This document shows, one piece after another, positions 1 through 9,176 of a DNA stretch of 33,422 bases (its first letter is position 1; every line of letters begins with the position of its first letter). The notes beneath the pieces were generated by a model. That model had not been told where the DNA came from, searched no databases, and saw only the letters and a list, made by a program, of their open reading frames with translations. The position numbers were made by a program, and so were the translations under genes. The stretch is taken from the NCBI GenBank assembly GCA_024645105.1, contig JAHEGM010000014.1, positions 1 through 33,422 of the forward strand, given 5' to 3'. This DNA is from Rhodoluna sp. (GTDB lineage: Bacteria > Actinomycetota > Actinomycetes > Actinomycetales > Microbacteriaceae).

Positions 1-627
1 GACGAACCTGGCGATGCCGCGCTGCCGCAGATGCTGGTTTTGCAACAAGAGACCCCTAGAAGCAAATACATGCTCTGGTACAACATCAGGCTTATGCCTG
101 GTGCCGAAATTCCTGAGGTGCCGGCATCTGATGTTGGTGCCATCCCTGTTGAAACAACCTCACTGTTCTTGAAGCTTGCGCCAACAGACATAGCATCGGG
201 TTATGGAGATGTAATTAATAAGGGAGCGGCCAGCCTAAGCTTTGGTTTGTTTGACACTGAAAACGATGAGTTCTACAAACAGGTTTCAGAAAGTCAAAAA
301 TCTCAGGTCGCAAACCTAACCACCGGAAAAATCACCTTCAGCCACGCGCTTGGAAATGAAAATGTAATTTCTTTGGCTACAAGTACTGCAGGTGCATTGG
401 TTGCCGTTTACATGACTGATACCTACAAAATTAAACCTAAAAAGCGCGGCTCTGCTGTTGCCGTATCAGGTCAAGAAAAGGTAATGCTGGGTGCCGACGG
501 TTCAACCAGGGGAGTCAAGAGTATCTACGGCGATATGCTGCTGTTCTACGTGCCAGCCTTGAGTGACAGCGACCGCATTCGTCTGCTTGGGGTTTCGCAA
601 GGCCTAATCAGCGTTCGGAGTCTTTAG
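1..627 (+). CDS. Unrecognised protein, 3' part (cut by window edge)
   Basis: The reading frame is open from base 1, ten codons before the first ATG at 31, and ends in TAG at 625-627. The gene therefore starts outside the window and the ATG at 31 is probably internal. The visible 208 residues have no cysteine-rich, nucleotide-binding or membrane motif. They look like a globular domain rich in Ser, Thr, Val and Ala, with a basic patch (KPKKRG). It vaguely recalls the C-terminal half of exported or membrane-anchored proteins of unknown function in Microbacteriaceae (DUF8094-like), but I cannot verify this. The stop is one base before the TTG start of the next gene, so the two are probably co-transcribed. 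No function is assigned. Confidence 0.8.
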   Translation, partial: DEPGDAALPQMLVLQQETPRSKYMLWYNIRLMPGAEIPEVPASDVGAIPVETTSLFLKLAPTDIASGYGDVINKGAASLSFGLFDTENDEFYKQVSESQKSQVANLTTGKITFSHALGNENVISLATSTAGALVAVYMTDTYKIKPKKRGSAVAVSGQEKVMLGADGSTRGVKSIYGDMLLFYVPALSDSDRIRLLGVSQGLISVRSL

Positions 628-628
628 G

Positions 629-1555
629 TTGTCTGACTTTTTGTCTAGGCCTAACCTGGCCGGTGCCGTAGATCTTTCAAGCCTTCGTAAACCTGATCCG
701 GTGGCTGCTGCTGCGACTTCTGCTGCTCCCGCAGCACCCGCACTAAAGGTGCCAGACTTGCTTGCCTTTGGTACCGAGGCAAACATCAAGAATTTTGTAA
801 CCATCAGTCAGGCAGTTCCAGTGCTGATTGATTTCTTCGCGACAGATCTAGATTCCAGTCAGGTGCTCAGCAAGAAACTTGAAGCTGCAGTTCGCGGTCT
901 GCAGGGAAAAATGTTTTTGCTTAGGGTTGACACTCAAAGCGCCCTTACCGTAGCCCAGGCATTTGGAGTAAAAGAAGTACCCACTGTTTTAGCCATGATT
1001 AAGGGCCAACCAATACCGCTTTTCGAAGGTGACCAAACTCAAGAAACCATTCAGACCGTGCTCGATCGCCTGCTTCAGGTGGCGGCAGAAAATGGAGTTA
1101 GCGGTCTCTTGGAAGTATCCGAAGAGTTCACAAACCCGGCAGAGCCGCAATTGCCAGAAAAGCACAAGCAAGCCTTTGATGCGATTGACGCTGGCGATTA
1201 CGAGGCTGCTATCGCAGCTTACGAGGCGGCCCTTAGAGAGAACCCGGGTGATGTGGTTGCTGTTGCGGGTCTGGCACAGGCAAAACTTTTGGTTCGCACC
1301 AAAGATCTGGATTTCGAAAAAATATTGGCTTCAGCTCCAACGGATTTTGAGAGCACTATTCAAAAAGCTGATGCATGCGTGGCAGTAGGGCACATGGGTG
1401 AAGGTTTTCAAACTGTTCTAACCAGGTTTGCTGTTGCCGATAAAGATGAGCGCGAAAAGCTGCGCAGGCATCTTTTAGAGCTGTTCACAGTTGCACCGGC
1501 TGATTTGCCGGAACTTGCCCAGGCTAGAAAAGCGCTAGCGGCACTGCTTTATTAG
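629..1555 (+). CDS. Thioredoxin-fold/TPR protein, YbbN (CnoX)-like
   Basis: 308 aa. The first 45 residues are low-complexity Ala/Pro-rich. Residues about 45-150 have a thioredoxin fold: a VLIDFFA strand, then a conserved VPTVLAMIKGQ cis-Pro region. From about residue 180 there are TPR-like helices (AFDAIDAGDYEAAIAAYEAA, then more to the C-terminus). The canonical WCGPC is replaced by a cysteine-free TDLDSS, so it cannot act as a dithiol oxidoreductase. This fits the YbbN/CnoX family of chaperone-like holdases. The TTG start at 629 is supported by GGAG at 617-620, inside the end of the upstream gene. Its TAG overlaps the stop of convergent glgB. The family is fairly sure; chaperone function is inferred from E. 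coli CnoX. Confidence 0.85.
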   Translation: MSDFLSRPNLAGAVDLSSLRKPDPVAAAATSAAPAAPALKVPDLLAFGTEANIKNFVTISQAVPVLIDFFATDLDSSQVLSKKLEAAVRGLQGKMFLLRVDTQSALTVAQAFGVKEVPTVLAMIKGQPIPLFEGDQTQETIQTVLDRLLQVAAENGVSGLLEVSEEFTNPAEPQLPEKHKQAFDAIDAGDYEAAIAAYEAALRENPGDVVAVAGLAQAKLLVRTKDLDFEKILASAPTDFESTIQKADACVAVGHMGEGFQTVLTRFAVADKDEREKLRRHLLELFTVAPADLPELAQARKALAALLY

Positions 1556-3762
1556 TTAGCCGGCTTAAACCAAACAGCACCGAGCGGCGGGATCGAAACG
1601 CTGGCCGAATGCGGTTGGCCGTGAGTGCCGTCACCATTTGCATTGATTGATCCAAAATTACCAACACCGGAACCGCCAAATGCAACCGCATCGGTGTTCA
1701 AGATTTCGTTCCACTTGCCACCCTTAGGAAGCCCCAACTTAAAGTCGTGATGTGGGTGACCGGCAAAATTAATCACAACCGCAATCGGAGAGCCCTGCTC
1801 GTCGTACCTCAAGAAGCTGAGTAGGTTTGCGTCGGCATTGCCGCCGTCAATCCACACGAACCCACGATGGTCGTGGTCGAGCTGCCACATTGGGGCGTTG
1901 TCAACGTAAAGTCGATTCAATGTTGCCACAAGGGTTTGCAATCCGCTGTGGCTTGGTTGATCCAAGATCCACCATTCGAGTCCGCGCTCTTGAGACCACT
2001 CGGATTGCTGACCAAACTCAGAACCCATAAACAGAAGTTGCTTGCCTGGGTGAGACCACATAAATGCAAGGTAAGCCCGAACATTGGCCAACTGCTGCCA
2101 GCGATCGCCCGGCATCTTGTTCAGCAGTGAACCTTTGCCATGAACAACTTCATCGTGGCTGATCGGCAGAATGAACTTTTCGTCGTACGCGTACAGCATA
2201 GAAAAGGTAAGTTCGCCGTGGTGATACTTGCGATACGCCGGATCTTTCTGAATGTACTGAAGGGTATCGTTCATCCAGCCCATGTTCCACTTGAAGCCAT
2301 AACCAAGCCCGCCGCCGTCAGTTGGCGCACTCACGCCACCCCAGCTCGTAGATTCTTCGGCAATCATCATGATTCCAGGGTTTCGACGATACGCAGTGGC
2401 ATTTGTTTCCTGCATGAATTGAATTGCATCTAGATTTTCGCGACCACCAAATTGATTGGGTAGCCAGTTGTCGCCCTCGCGCGAGTAATCCAAATAGAGC
2501 ATTGAGGCAACGGCGTCAACACGCAAAGCGTCTACGTGAAATTCCTCAAGCCAATAAAGCGCATTGGCGACTAGAAAGTTTTTAACCTCGTTGCGGCCGA
2601 AATCAAAGATGTAGGTTCCCCAGTCAGGGTGTTCTCCGCGTCGTGGATCTTCGTGCTCGTAAAGAGACTGGCCGTCAAATTTACCAAGCGCCCACTCGTC
2701 TTTAGGAAAATGAGCTGGTACCCAGTCAATAATCACACCAATGTTGGCGGCGTGTAACTGGTCAATGAGGTACTTGAGATCATCTGCGCTTCCAAACCTA
2801 GAAGTCGGCGCGTAGTAACCGGTTACCTGATAACCCCATGATGGTGCGTAGGGGTGCTCGGCAAGTGGCATAAATTCAACGTGAGTAAAACCCATTTCCT
2901 TGATGTAGGGGATTAGCTCATCTGCGAGTCCACGATAGTTAAGTCCTAGGCGCCATGAACCGGCGTGAAGTTCGTAAATGGACATGGGGGATTTCAACGC
3001 ATCGTGTTGGCGACGCTTTTCAAGCCATGCGTCATCAGACCATTTGTAGTTAGATTCAGTGACGATAGACGCTGTGGCAGGCGGTACTTCGGTGGCTCTG
3101 GCCAGTGGATCAATCTTGGTGATCCAGTTACTTGATTTTGTAAGGATCTCGTATTTGTATTTGGTGCCGACACCAATGCTTGGAATAAATAATTCCCAAA
3201 CGCCCGAGCCTCCCATGACTCGCATTGAGTAGCCGATGCCGTTCCAGTTATTGAAGTCGCCAACAACCCTTACTGCCTGCGCGTTCGGAGCCCAGACAGC
3301 GAACCTTGTGCCGGTTACGGCTGGCCCAGGCGCTTCGACTGTCACAACGTGCGAGCCAAGTGCACGCCAGAGCTCCTCGTGCCGACCTTCGCTAATTAGA
3401 TGCAGATCTAACTCGCCGATGGTTGGCGAGTGTCGGTATGGGTCATCAACGCGCCACTCAATCTCGTCTGGATCGCCTTGATACTTGGCCACAATTCGGT
3501 AGTCGGGCAACTTCTTTTCGCTGATGTAGCCCTGCCAAATTCCCTCGGCTAGGTGACTTAGTTCAACCTCATTGGAGCCGTTGACCATCGCCGAAACGCT
3601 CTTTGCCAAAGGCTTTAGGGTTCTGATGATCCAACCCTTTTCATGAGGGTGAATGCCTAGAAGGGCGTGCGGATCATGATGAGCCCCGTAGGCAACCTGT
3701 GACGCAAACTCGTGCGAAATCTCTGGAAATGTAATTTCGCTCTTCTTTCTAATTAAGCCCAT
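1552..3762 (-). CDS. glgB: 1,4-alpha-glucan branching enzyme GlgB
   Basis: 736 aa, close to the usual 720-740. It transfers alpha-1,4 glucan segments to make alpha-1,6 branches in glycogen (cytoplasm, GH13). An N-terminal N1 module is followed by a CBM48 domain (RFAVWAPNAQAVRVVGDFNNW). The (beta/alpha)8 barrel follows, with nucleophile D416 in DALRVDAVASMLYLD, the acid/base glutamate in MIAEEST, and ISHDEVVHGKGSL. A C-terminal beta domain ends in PLGAVWFKP. It lies nine bases after the glgE stop on the same strand, so it is the last gene of the glgE-glgB pair. No Shine-Dalgarno sequence precedes the ATG; instead TAGGCG lies six bases upstream, overlapping the glgE stop. Identification is firm. 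Confidence 0.97.
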   Translation of the reverse strand: MGLIRKKSEITFPEISHEFASQVAYGAHHDPHALLGIHPHEKGWIIRTLKPLAKSVSAMVNGSNEVELSHLAEGIWQGYISEKKLPDYRIVAKYQGDPDEIEWRVDDPYRHSPTIGELDLHLISEGRHEELWRALGSHVVTVEAPGPAVTGTRFAVWAPNAQAVRVVGDFNNWNGIGYSMRVMGGSGVWELFIPSIGVGTKYKYEILTKSSNWITKIDPLARATEVPPATASIVTESNYKWSDDAWLEKRRQHDALKSPMSIYELHAGSWRLGLNYRGLADELIPYIKEMGFTHVEFMPLAEHPYAPSWGYQVTGYYAPTSRFGSADDLKYLIDQLHAANIGVIIDWVPAHFPKDEWALGKFDGQSLYEHEDPRRGEHPDWGTYIFDFGRNEVKNFLVANALYWLEEFHVDALRVDAVASMLYLDYSREGDNWLPNQFGGRENLDAIQFMQETNATAYRRNPGIMMIAEESTSWGGVSAPTDGGGLGYGFKWNMGWMNDTLQYIQKDPAYRKYHHGELTFSMLYAYDEKFILPISHDEVVHGKGSLLNKMPGDRWQQLANVRAYLAFMWSHPGKQLLFMGSEFGQQSEWSQERGLEWWILDQPSHSGLQTLVATLNRLYVDNAPMWQLDHDHRGFVWIDGGNADANLLSFLRYDEQGSPIAVVINFAGHPHHDFKLGLPKGGKWNEILNTDAVAFGGSGVGNFGSINANGDGTHGQPHSASVSIPPLGAVWFKPAN

Positions 3763-3771
3763 GACAATCGC

Positions 3772-5799
3772 CTAAACGACTTGGCCGATGCTGAAAATGT
3801 GCACTGGTTCTGCAAATGCGTCTAACTTTACAAAATTGGATGCAGACCAAATGTAGGTCTGATTGGTGACTAGGTCTGTGACTTCAAAATTCACATCGTA
3901 AGGTAAGCCAAGCTTGGCGAGGTCTAGGTGCACTGAAGTCTCACGCACTGCATGCGGGTCAACGTTAACAACCACCAATATTGCATCTGCTTTTCCGGTT
4001 GGGCTGTGCTTTGCCTCGATGAATTTTGAGTACGCCAAAATGGCCGAGTCATCAGTGTGATGAAACTCAATGTTTCTTAGCTGCCTAAGCGCAGGATGGG
4101 CCGCGCGGATTTGGTTGAGCTTAGTTATGTATTTGGCAATACTTCTGCCTGATTTTTCTGCAGCCGCCCAGTCTCGCGGGCGGTATTCATACTTCTCGCT
4201 GTCAATGTGCTCTTCTGCACCCGGACGCGCTACCGATTCGCATAACTCGTAGCCTGCGTACATGCCCCAACTTGGCGATGCGGTGGCGGCGATTGCCGCA
4301 CGTATCTTGTGCGCCGCAGGTCCACCAAATTGCAAGTATTCGGTGAGGATATCCGGTGTAGTAACCCAGAGATTTGGTCTGAAGAATGCGGCACTTTCGT
4401 GGGCAAGTTCCTTTAGGTAGCTCTCTAGCTCCCATTTGGTGTTTCGCCAGGTGAAGTAGGTATAGGACTGCTGGAAGCCGGCTTTACCAAGTGCGTGCAT
4501 CATGGCTGGGCGAGTGAACGCCTCGGCAAGAAAGACAACATCTGGTGACTCGTGATTAATTTTTGCAATCAACCATTCCCAGAACGCCACCGGTTTGGTG
4601 TGCGGGTTGTCAACTCGGAAAATTTTCACGCCAAAACTGATCCAGTGGCGCACGATGCGAAGCACTTCGTTGTAAATGCCTTCAGGGTCGTTATCAAAAT
4701 TTACTGGGTAGATATCTTGATACTTCTTTGGTGGGTTTTCGGCGTAGGCGATAGTTCCGTCTGCTCGAGTGGTGAACCACTCCGGATTTGTTTTTACCCA
4801 CGGGTGATCTGGCGAGGCTTGAAGAGCCAGATCAAGTGCAATTTCAATGCCTAGATCGTTTGCCGCACGAATGAAAGCCTTGAAGTCAGACTCGGTTCCG
4901 AGATCAGGGTGAATTTTGTCATGGCCTCCAGCGGCAGAGCCAATCGCCCACGGAGAACCAGGGTCTTGCGGACCTGCGTTGAGGGTGTTGTTTGGTCCTT
5001 TTCGGAAGGCAACACCAATTGGATGAATTGGCGGCATGTACAAAACATTGAAACCCATTTCGGCGACCGCGGGTAAGCGCAGTGCGGCGGTTTTAAAGTT
5101 TCCGGATGTCCACGTCTTTGAGCTCTGATCAAAAACTGCACCTTCGCTTCTTGGAAAGAATTCGTACCAGGCACCAACGCCAGATCTTTCTCTTTCGCTA
5201 ATCAGCTGCATGGTTTCGCTCAGGGTAATAAGGTTGCGGATTGGTTCGGCCTCGATGGCATCAATAACCTCAGCGGTCTCGGCTAGCGCAAGCCTAGCTT
5301 TTGGCGAGAGTTTGCTGTCGGCCAGACCCTTAGCAACAGCAAGCAAGACTTTGCTGTTGGCTTTGCTTCTGGTTTCTTCGGCCGCGGCTTTGGTGAAGAG
5401 ATTGATGCCTTCAAGCATCATTAAGTCTTCGTCCACGCCAACTGCAATTTTTACGGTGGAGTTGTGGTGCCAAGTTTCGAATTCATCTGCGAAGGCGCGA
5501 ATCTGAAAGAGAAACCTGCCCTGCTCTTTAATCAAAACTGAAGTGCCCCATTGGTCTGAGCCTGGCGCCCCGGCCTTTAGCCGATGAATAGTTTGCACGC
5601 CTGAGGGGGAGGTGAGCAGAAGCTCGGCTCCGAGGGCATCGTGGCCCTCTCTGAAGACCGTTGCCTGAAACGGCACCACTTCGCCCACGTAGGCCTTAGC
5701 TGGCCAGCGTCCTGCCTCTACAACCGGACTCAGATTAAGAATCGGCAGGCGCCCAAACGGTTGCCCCTGCGGCTGGCTATTGGCGGTCAATTTGCTCAC
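3772..5799 (-). CDS. glgE: Maltose-1-phosphate maltosyltransferase GlgE
   Basis: 675 aa, usual for the family. GlgE (GH13_3) extends linear alpha-1,4-glucans with maltosyl units from alpha-maltose-1-phosphate. The N-terminal region carries the family's PFQATVFREGHDALGAELLL beta domain. The catalytic barrel shows EIALDLALQASPDHPWV, the nucleophile D397 in KIFRVDNPHTKP and the acid/base glutamate in VVFLAEAFTRP. These distinguish GlgE from ordinary amylases. The GTG start at 5799 has no spaced ribosome binding site, but TAAGTT sits seven bases before it, as at other putative leaderless starts here. It is flanked by glgX upstream and glgB downstream. The partner enzymes that make maltose-1-phosphate (TreS-Pep2 or GlgM) are not in the window. 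Confidence 0.96.
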   Translation of the reverse strand: MSKLTANSQPQGQPFGRLPILNLSPVVEAGRWPAKAYVGEVVPFQATVFREGHDALGAELLLTSPSGVQTIHRLKAGAPGSDQWGTSVLIKEQGRFLFQIRAFADEFETWHHNSTVKIAVGVDEDLMMLEGINLFTKAAAEETRSKANSKVLLAVAKGLADSKLSPKARLALAETAEVIDAIEAEPIRNLITLSETMQLISERERSGVGAWYEFFPRSEGAVFDQSSKTWTSGNFKTAALRLPAVAEMGFNVLYMPPIHPIGVAFRKGPNNTLNAGPQDPGSPWAIGSAAGGHDKIHPDLGTESDFKAFIRAANDLGIEIALDLALQASPDHPWVKTNPEWFTTRADGTIAYAENPPKKYQDIYPVNFDNDPEGIYNEVLRIVRHWISFGVKIFRVDNPHTKPVAFWEWLIAKINHESPDVVFLAEAFTRPAMMHALGKAGFQQSYTYFTWRNTKWELESYLKELAHESAAFFRPNLWVTTPDILTEYLQFGGPAAHKIRAAIAATASPSWGMYAGYELCESVARPGAEEHIDSEKYEYRPRDWAAAEKSGRSIAKYITKLNQIRAAHPALRQLRNIEFHHTDDSAILAYSKFIEAKHSPTGKADAILVVVNVDPHAVRETSVHLDLAKLGLPYDVNFEVTDLVTNQTYIWSASNFVKLDAFAEPVHIFSIGQVV

Positions 5800-5880
5800 A
5801 CTCCATAACTTAGTGAAGATTTTGGCTCGGCTGTTACGGTTTGCGAATGCTTTATGCAGTTGTTAGAAACGCAAGCGTGC
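5800..5880 (-). promoter_or_regulatory. glgX-glgE gap with putative glgE -10
   Basis: An 81-base gap on the minus strand. TAAGTT (5812-5807) lies seven bases before the GTG start of glgE. No terminator-like stem is seen, only a short ACGC/GCGT arm pair next to the glgX stop. glgE may be transcribed both from here and by read-through from glgX. Confidence 0.35.
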
Positions 5881-7929
5881 CTAGAGAGCCCGCAGAAGCA
5901 ACATAGAGGTGCCAGAGACTGTGATATTTTCACCTATCGAGTGGTGACTTTGCTCTTGGTGTGGCGACTCGTGCGCACTGTTCCAGAGCAGTTGGTAGCC
6001 GCTAACTCCGTCAGGGGAAGGCAAGGTAACCTCGATACTTTTCTCTGAACCGTGAACTAGCAGTAGCAGGGCATTTCTATCGGTTCCGGTTCGGCTTTCG
6101 CTAAACCTGGATATCGTGCGGCATTCCTGGTTGTGCCAGTCATCTTCGGTCATGATTTCGCCGTTGAGGTTGTACCACTTTAGAAGGTCATGGTTTTCGT
6201 TTGCTTCATTGAAATCACCAAAAGCTTTGGGGCGCAAAACCGGATTTTCTCGTCGCAGCTTTGTAAGGTACGAAACCGTGTCTTCTAGATCCTGCTGCTG
6301 GCGGGTGAGATCCCAATTCAGCCAGGTCATCACGTTGTCTTGGCAGTAGGCGTTATTGTTTCCATTTTGAGTTTTACCGCGCTCGTCGCCGGCGGTAATC
6401 ATTGGAATACCTGCGGAGAAAAGCAGTGTTCCCATTAGGTTTCGCGCAGCCTTTCTGCGTTGAACCCTAATCTCCTCGGTTGCGCCTTCGCCTTCGTGAC
6501 CATGATTGAAGGAACTGTTGTTGTTTGCGCCGTCGCGATTGCTCTCACCGTTGGCGTTGTTGTGTTTGACGTTGTAGCTAACCAAATCTTTTAGACAGAA
6601 GCCGTCGTGGGCAGTAATGAAGTTCAGTCCGCCAATTGGCCCCGATGGTCCGTCAACGATATCGCGCGATCCGGCAAGGCGCGTGGCAAGATCGGCAACA
6701 CCGTTCCAGTGGTTGCCGTTGGCACGAGCCGAAGCGATGTCGGTAAGCCAAAATCTTCTAACGCTGTCGCGGAAGCGGTCATTCCATTCACTAAAGCGAT
6801 CAGGGAAGTTTCCGGTCTGCCAGCCGCCAAGTCCAACATCCCAAGGTTCAACAATCATTTTCGTTTCGGCAAAGCCCGGCTCATCATTTATGGCTCTAAG
6901 CAGTGCGTGGTTAGGGTCAAAGTGATTGATCTCATTGCGAGCCAAAGTGGTTGCGAGGTCAAATCGGTATCCATCAATTTGCATCTCGTGAGTCCAGTAG
7001 CGCAGTGACTCCATCACCAGGTGGATTACGTGTGGATTTCCAAAATTTAGTGAGTTACCGCAGCCTGTGGTGTCGTGGTAGTGGCCGTTCTCGTCTTGGC
7101 GATAGTAGTTTGCGTTATCTATTCCGCGATAAGAATAGGTAAGCCCTCCGCTGCCACCTTCGGCGGTGTGGTTGTAGACAACATCCATGATTACTTCGAT
7201 GCCGTTTCGGTGAAGTTCACGGATTGCAGTTTTTAGTTCGTCGATTATGGCTTGCGGGCCGGCCTGGATGGCGGCTGTGGTCGCGTATCGGTGATGCGGT
7301 GTAAAAAAGTTGATTGTGTTGTAGCCCCAGTAATTGATTAGTCCATTTTTCAGAAGGTGGGGTTCAGAAATCAGCAGCTGAATCGGCAGTAGCTCCACCG
7401 CGTTCACGCCAATTTTCTTCAGGTGGGCGATGGTGCTTTCATGTCCCAGAGCTGCGTAGGTGCCACGCAGGTCATCGGGCAGGTCTTTGTTTCCTCTGGT
7501 GAGGCCTCGCGCGTGAGCCTCATAGATGACCAACTCATCGAGCGCAATGTTGGGCTTGGTAACTCCCTGCCAGTCAAAGCTGGTGTCGATGACAACGCAG
7601 TGGTACTCGCGGGCCGATTCTCGAACGACCCCGCGGGCATAAGGGTCAATCAGAAACAGAGTGTTGTTGAACTTATTTGTTGGTGCTTCTGGGCCGTCTA
7701 CGGTTAGGGCGTATTTTGCCCCCACCCGGATATCGGGGTCAGTGGCGCTCCAGATGCCGCTTTCGCCCGGCTGCAGGGATACCTTTTTAGTGACAGACCT
7801 AGTGTCTAGAGGGTCTAAGAGGCAAAGCTCAATGGCGGATGCGGTTTCGGAATAGACCCTGATTGTGCCCAAGTCACCGGAAATGGTGACCCCCATTTCA
7901 CCGGGGGCTGGCAGTTGAGCATTAGGCAT
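5881..7929 (-). CDS. glgX: Glycogen debranching enzyme GlgX/TreX (isoamylase type)
   Basis: 682 aa, in the GlgX/TreX range. It hydrolyses alpha-1,6 branches of glycogen or limit dextrin in the cytoplasm. A CBM48-like N-terminal domain is followed by the GH13 barrel with VIMDVVYNHTAEGG, the nucleophile D324 in DGYRFDLATTLAR, the glutamate in IVEPWDVGLGGWQTGNFP, and FITAHDGF. The GNFPDRFSEWNDRFRD stretch is typical of GlgX/TreX debranching enzymes. The ATG at 7929 is preceded by TAGGAT with a six-base spacer and no Shine-Dalgarno sequence, suggesting a leaderless transcript. It diverges from the cysteine desulfurase across 69 bases. It lies 81 bases upstream of glgE and may be the first gene of a glg transcript. 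Confidence 0.94.
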   Translation of the reverse strand: MPNAQLPAPGEMGVTISGDLGTIRVYSETASAIELCLLDPLDTRSVTKKVSLQPGESGIWSATDPDIRVGAKYALTVDGPEAPTNKFNNTLFLIDPYARGVVRESAREYHCVVIDTSFDWQGVTKPNIALDELVIYEAHARGLTRGNKDLPDDLRGTYAALGHESTIAHLKKIGVNAVELLPIQLLISEPHLLKNGLINYWGYNTINFFTPHHRYATTAAIQAGPQAIIDELKTAIRELHRNGIEVIMDVVYNHTAEGGSGGLTYSYRGIDNANYYRQDENGHYHDTTGCGNSLNFGNPHVIHLVMESLRYWTHEMQIDGYRFDLATTLARNEINHFDPNHALLRAINDEPGFAETKMIVEPWDVGLGGWQTGNFPDRFSEWNDRFRDSVRRFWLTDIASARANGNHWNGVADLATRLAGSRDIVDGPSGPIGGLNFITAHDGFCLKDLVSYNVKHNNANGESNRDGANNNSSFNHGHEGEGATEEIRVQRRKAARNLMGTLLFSAGIPMITAGDERGKTQNGNNNAYCQDNVMTWLNWDLTRQQQDLEDTVSYLTKLRRENPVLRPKAFGDFNEANENHDLLKWYNLNGEIMTEDDWHNQECRTISRFSESRTGTDRNALLLLVHGSEKSIEVTLPSPDGVSGYQLLWNSAHESPHQEQSHHSIGENITVSGTSMLLLRAL

Positions 7930-7935
7930 TCCCTA

Positions 7936-7992
7936 ATCCTAGTAAGACCATGGTTACAGCCAGATTTCATGGGGATTTGGCCAAAGTAGGCT
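7936..7992. promoter_or_regulatory. Divergent promoter region glgX / cysteine desulfurase
   Basis: On the minus strand TAGGAT (7941-7936) lies six bases before the glgX ATG. On the plus strand TAGGCT (7987-7992) lies six bases before the desulfurase ATG at 7999. Neither gene has a Shine-Dalgarno sequence, so both look like -10 boxes for leaderless transcripts. The -35 boxes are weak (for example ATTTCA at 7964-7969). Confidence 0.55.
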
Positions 7993-7998
7993 ATTAGT

Positions 7999-9171
7999 AT
8001 GGCAATTTACCTAGATCATGCGGCTTCAACGCCCATTAGGGCTGAGCTGATTGATGACTACATCAGCCAATTGCAGGTAATAGGTAATCCTTCATCGGTT
8101 CATGGCCTGGGGCAGCGCGCCCGCCAGGCGGTAGAAGACGCTCGAGACCAATTAGCCAAGTCGGTAGATTGCCATCGAAGCGAGGTGTTGTTTACCTCAG
8201 GCGGTACCGAGGGAAACAATCTGGCCATCAAGGGCTTGTATCTCGGGGCAATCAAGGCTGACGCATCCAGAAATGTAATTATTACCGCTGGCACAGAGCA
8301 CCATGCGGGCATTGATCCGGTTGAGTGGCTCGAGCAAACCGAGGGTGCCAGTGCGGTTTGGTTGCCGGTCGATGAGTTTGGCGTAGTAGACACGGCATGG
8401 CTGGCTGACTACCTTGAGAAGAATTCCAGCAGGGTTGCCTTGATCTCCTTGATGTGGGTCAATAACGAAACCGGCCTAATCACTCCAATTGCCGAGGTGA
8501 CTGGAATCGCGAATAAATACGGAATTCCGGTGCACTCCGATGCTGTGGCTGCCTTTGGTCATGTGCCGCTAAGTTTCAAAGACAGCAGTTTGGCCACCAT
8601 GGCAATTTCAGGTCACAAGCTTGGAGCACCGGTCGGGGTTGGTGCACTTATCGTTGCTCGAAACGCCAAGCTTGCGGTGACCAGTCACGGCGGAGGTCAG
8701 GAGCGGGGAATACGTTCCGGAACCCTTAGCGCTCCACTGGCCGGAACACTGGGTGCATCTGCAGCGCTCGCCGTAGCCGAGCTTGCCGAAGTGCACGAGC
8801 GCCTATCTTTCTTTGCAAAACAAATTAGATCTGCGGTTCAAGCGGTGGCCACCGATGCGATTTTCACCCGAGGTGACAAACCAGGCTTCGATGGAATCAT
8901 TCACTTCACTTTCCCTGGTTGCAGCGGCGATTCACTGCTCTTTCTTTTGGATTCGGCCGGAGTCTGCGTTTCTACCGGCTCGGCCTGTAGGGCTGGAGTT
9001 GCTCAGCCCTCGCACGTTTTGATGGCCATGGGCAGGTCAGAGGATCAAGCGCGCGGCAGCTTAAGAATTTCACTTGGCTACACCACAACTCAAGAAGATG
9101 TGAATTCCTTTATTGCCGCATTTCCAGCCGCATACGCCGGCGCGAAAAAGGCCGGACTGCCCTCTAGCTAG
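7999..9171 (+). CDS. Cysteine desulfurase (NifS/IscS family)
   Basis: 390 aa PLP enzyme that removes sulfur from cysteine as a persulfide, yielding alanine. The N-terminus IYLDHAASTP is diagnostic. The PLP lysine is K207 in ISGHKLGAPVG and the persulfide cysteine is C330 in STGSACRAGV, followed by PSHVLMAMG. The cysteine loop and overall layout fit the NifS/IscS-like class rather than SufS. It stands 18 bases upstream of mnmA, which suggests it is the sulfur donor for tRNA 2-thiolation, directly or through a relay. No iscU or other Fe-S assembly gene is adjacent, so it is probably not part of an isc operon. Start: ATG six bases after a TAGGCT box. Confidence 0.94.
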   Translation: MAIYLDHAASTPIRAELIDDYISQLQVIGNPSSVHGLGQRARQAVEDARDQLAKSVDCHRSEVLFTSGGTEGNNLAIKGLYLGAIKADASRNVIITAGTEHHAGIDPVEWLEQTEGASAVWLPVDEFGVVDTAWLADYLEKNSSRVALISLMWVNNETGLITPIAEVTGIANKYGIPVHSDAVAAFGHVPLSFKDSSLATMAISGHKLGAPVGVGALIVARNAKLAVTSHGGGQERGIRSGTLSAPLAGTLGASAALAVAELAEVHERLSFFAKQIRSAVQAVATDAIFTRGDKPGFDGIIHFTFPGCSGDSLLFLLDSAGVCVSTGSACRAGVAQPSHVLMAMGRSEDQARGSLRISLGYTTTQEDVNSFIAAFPAAYAGAKKAGLPSS

Positions 9172-9176
9172 AAAAG

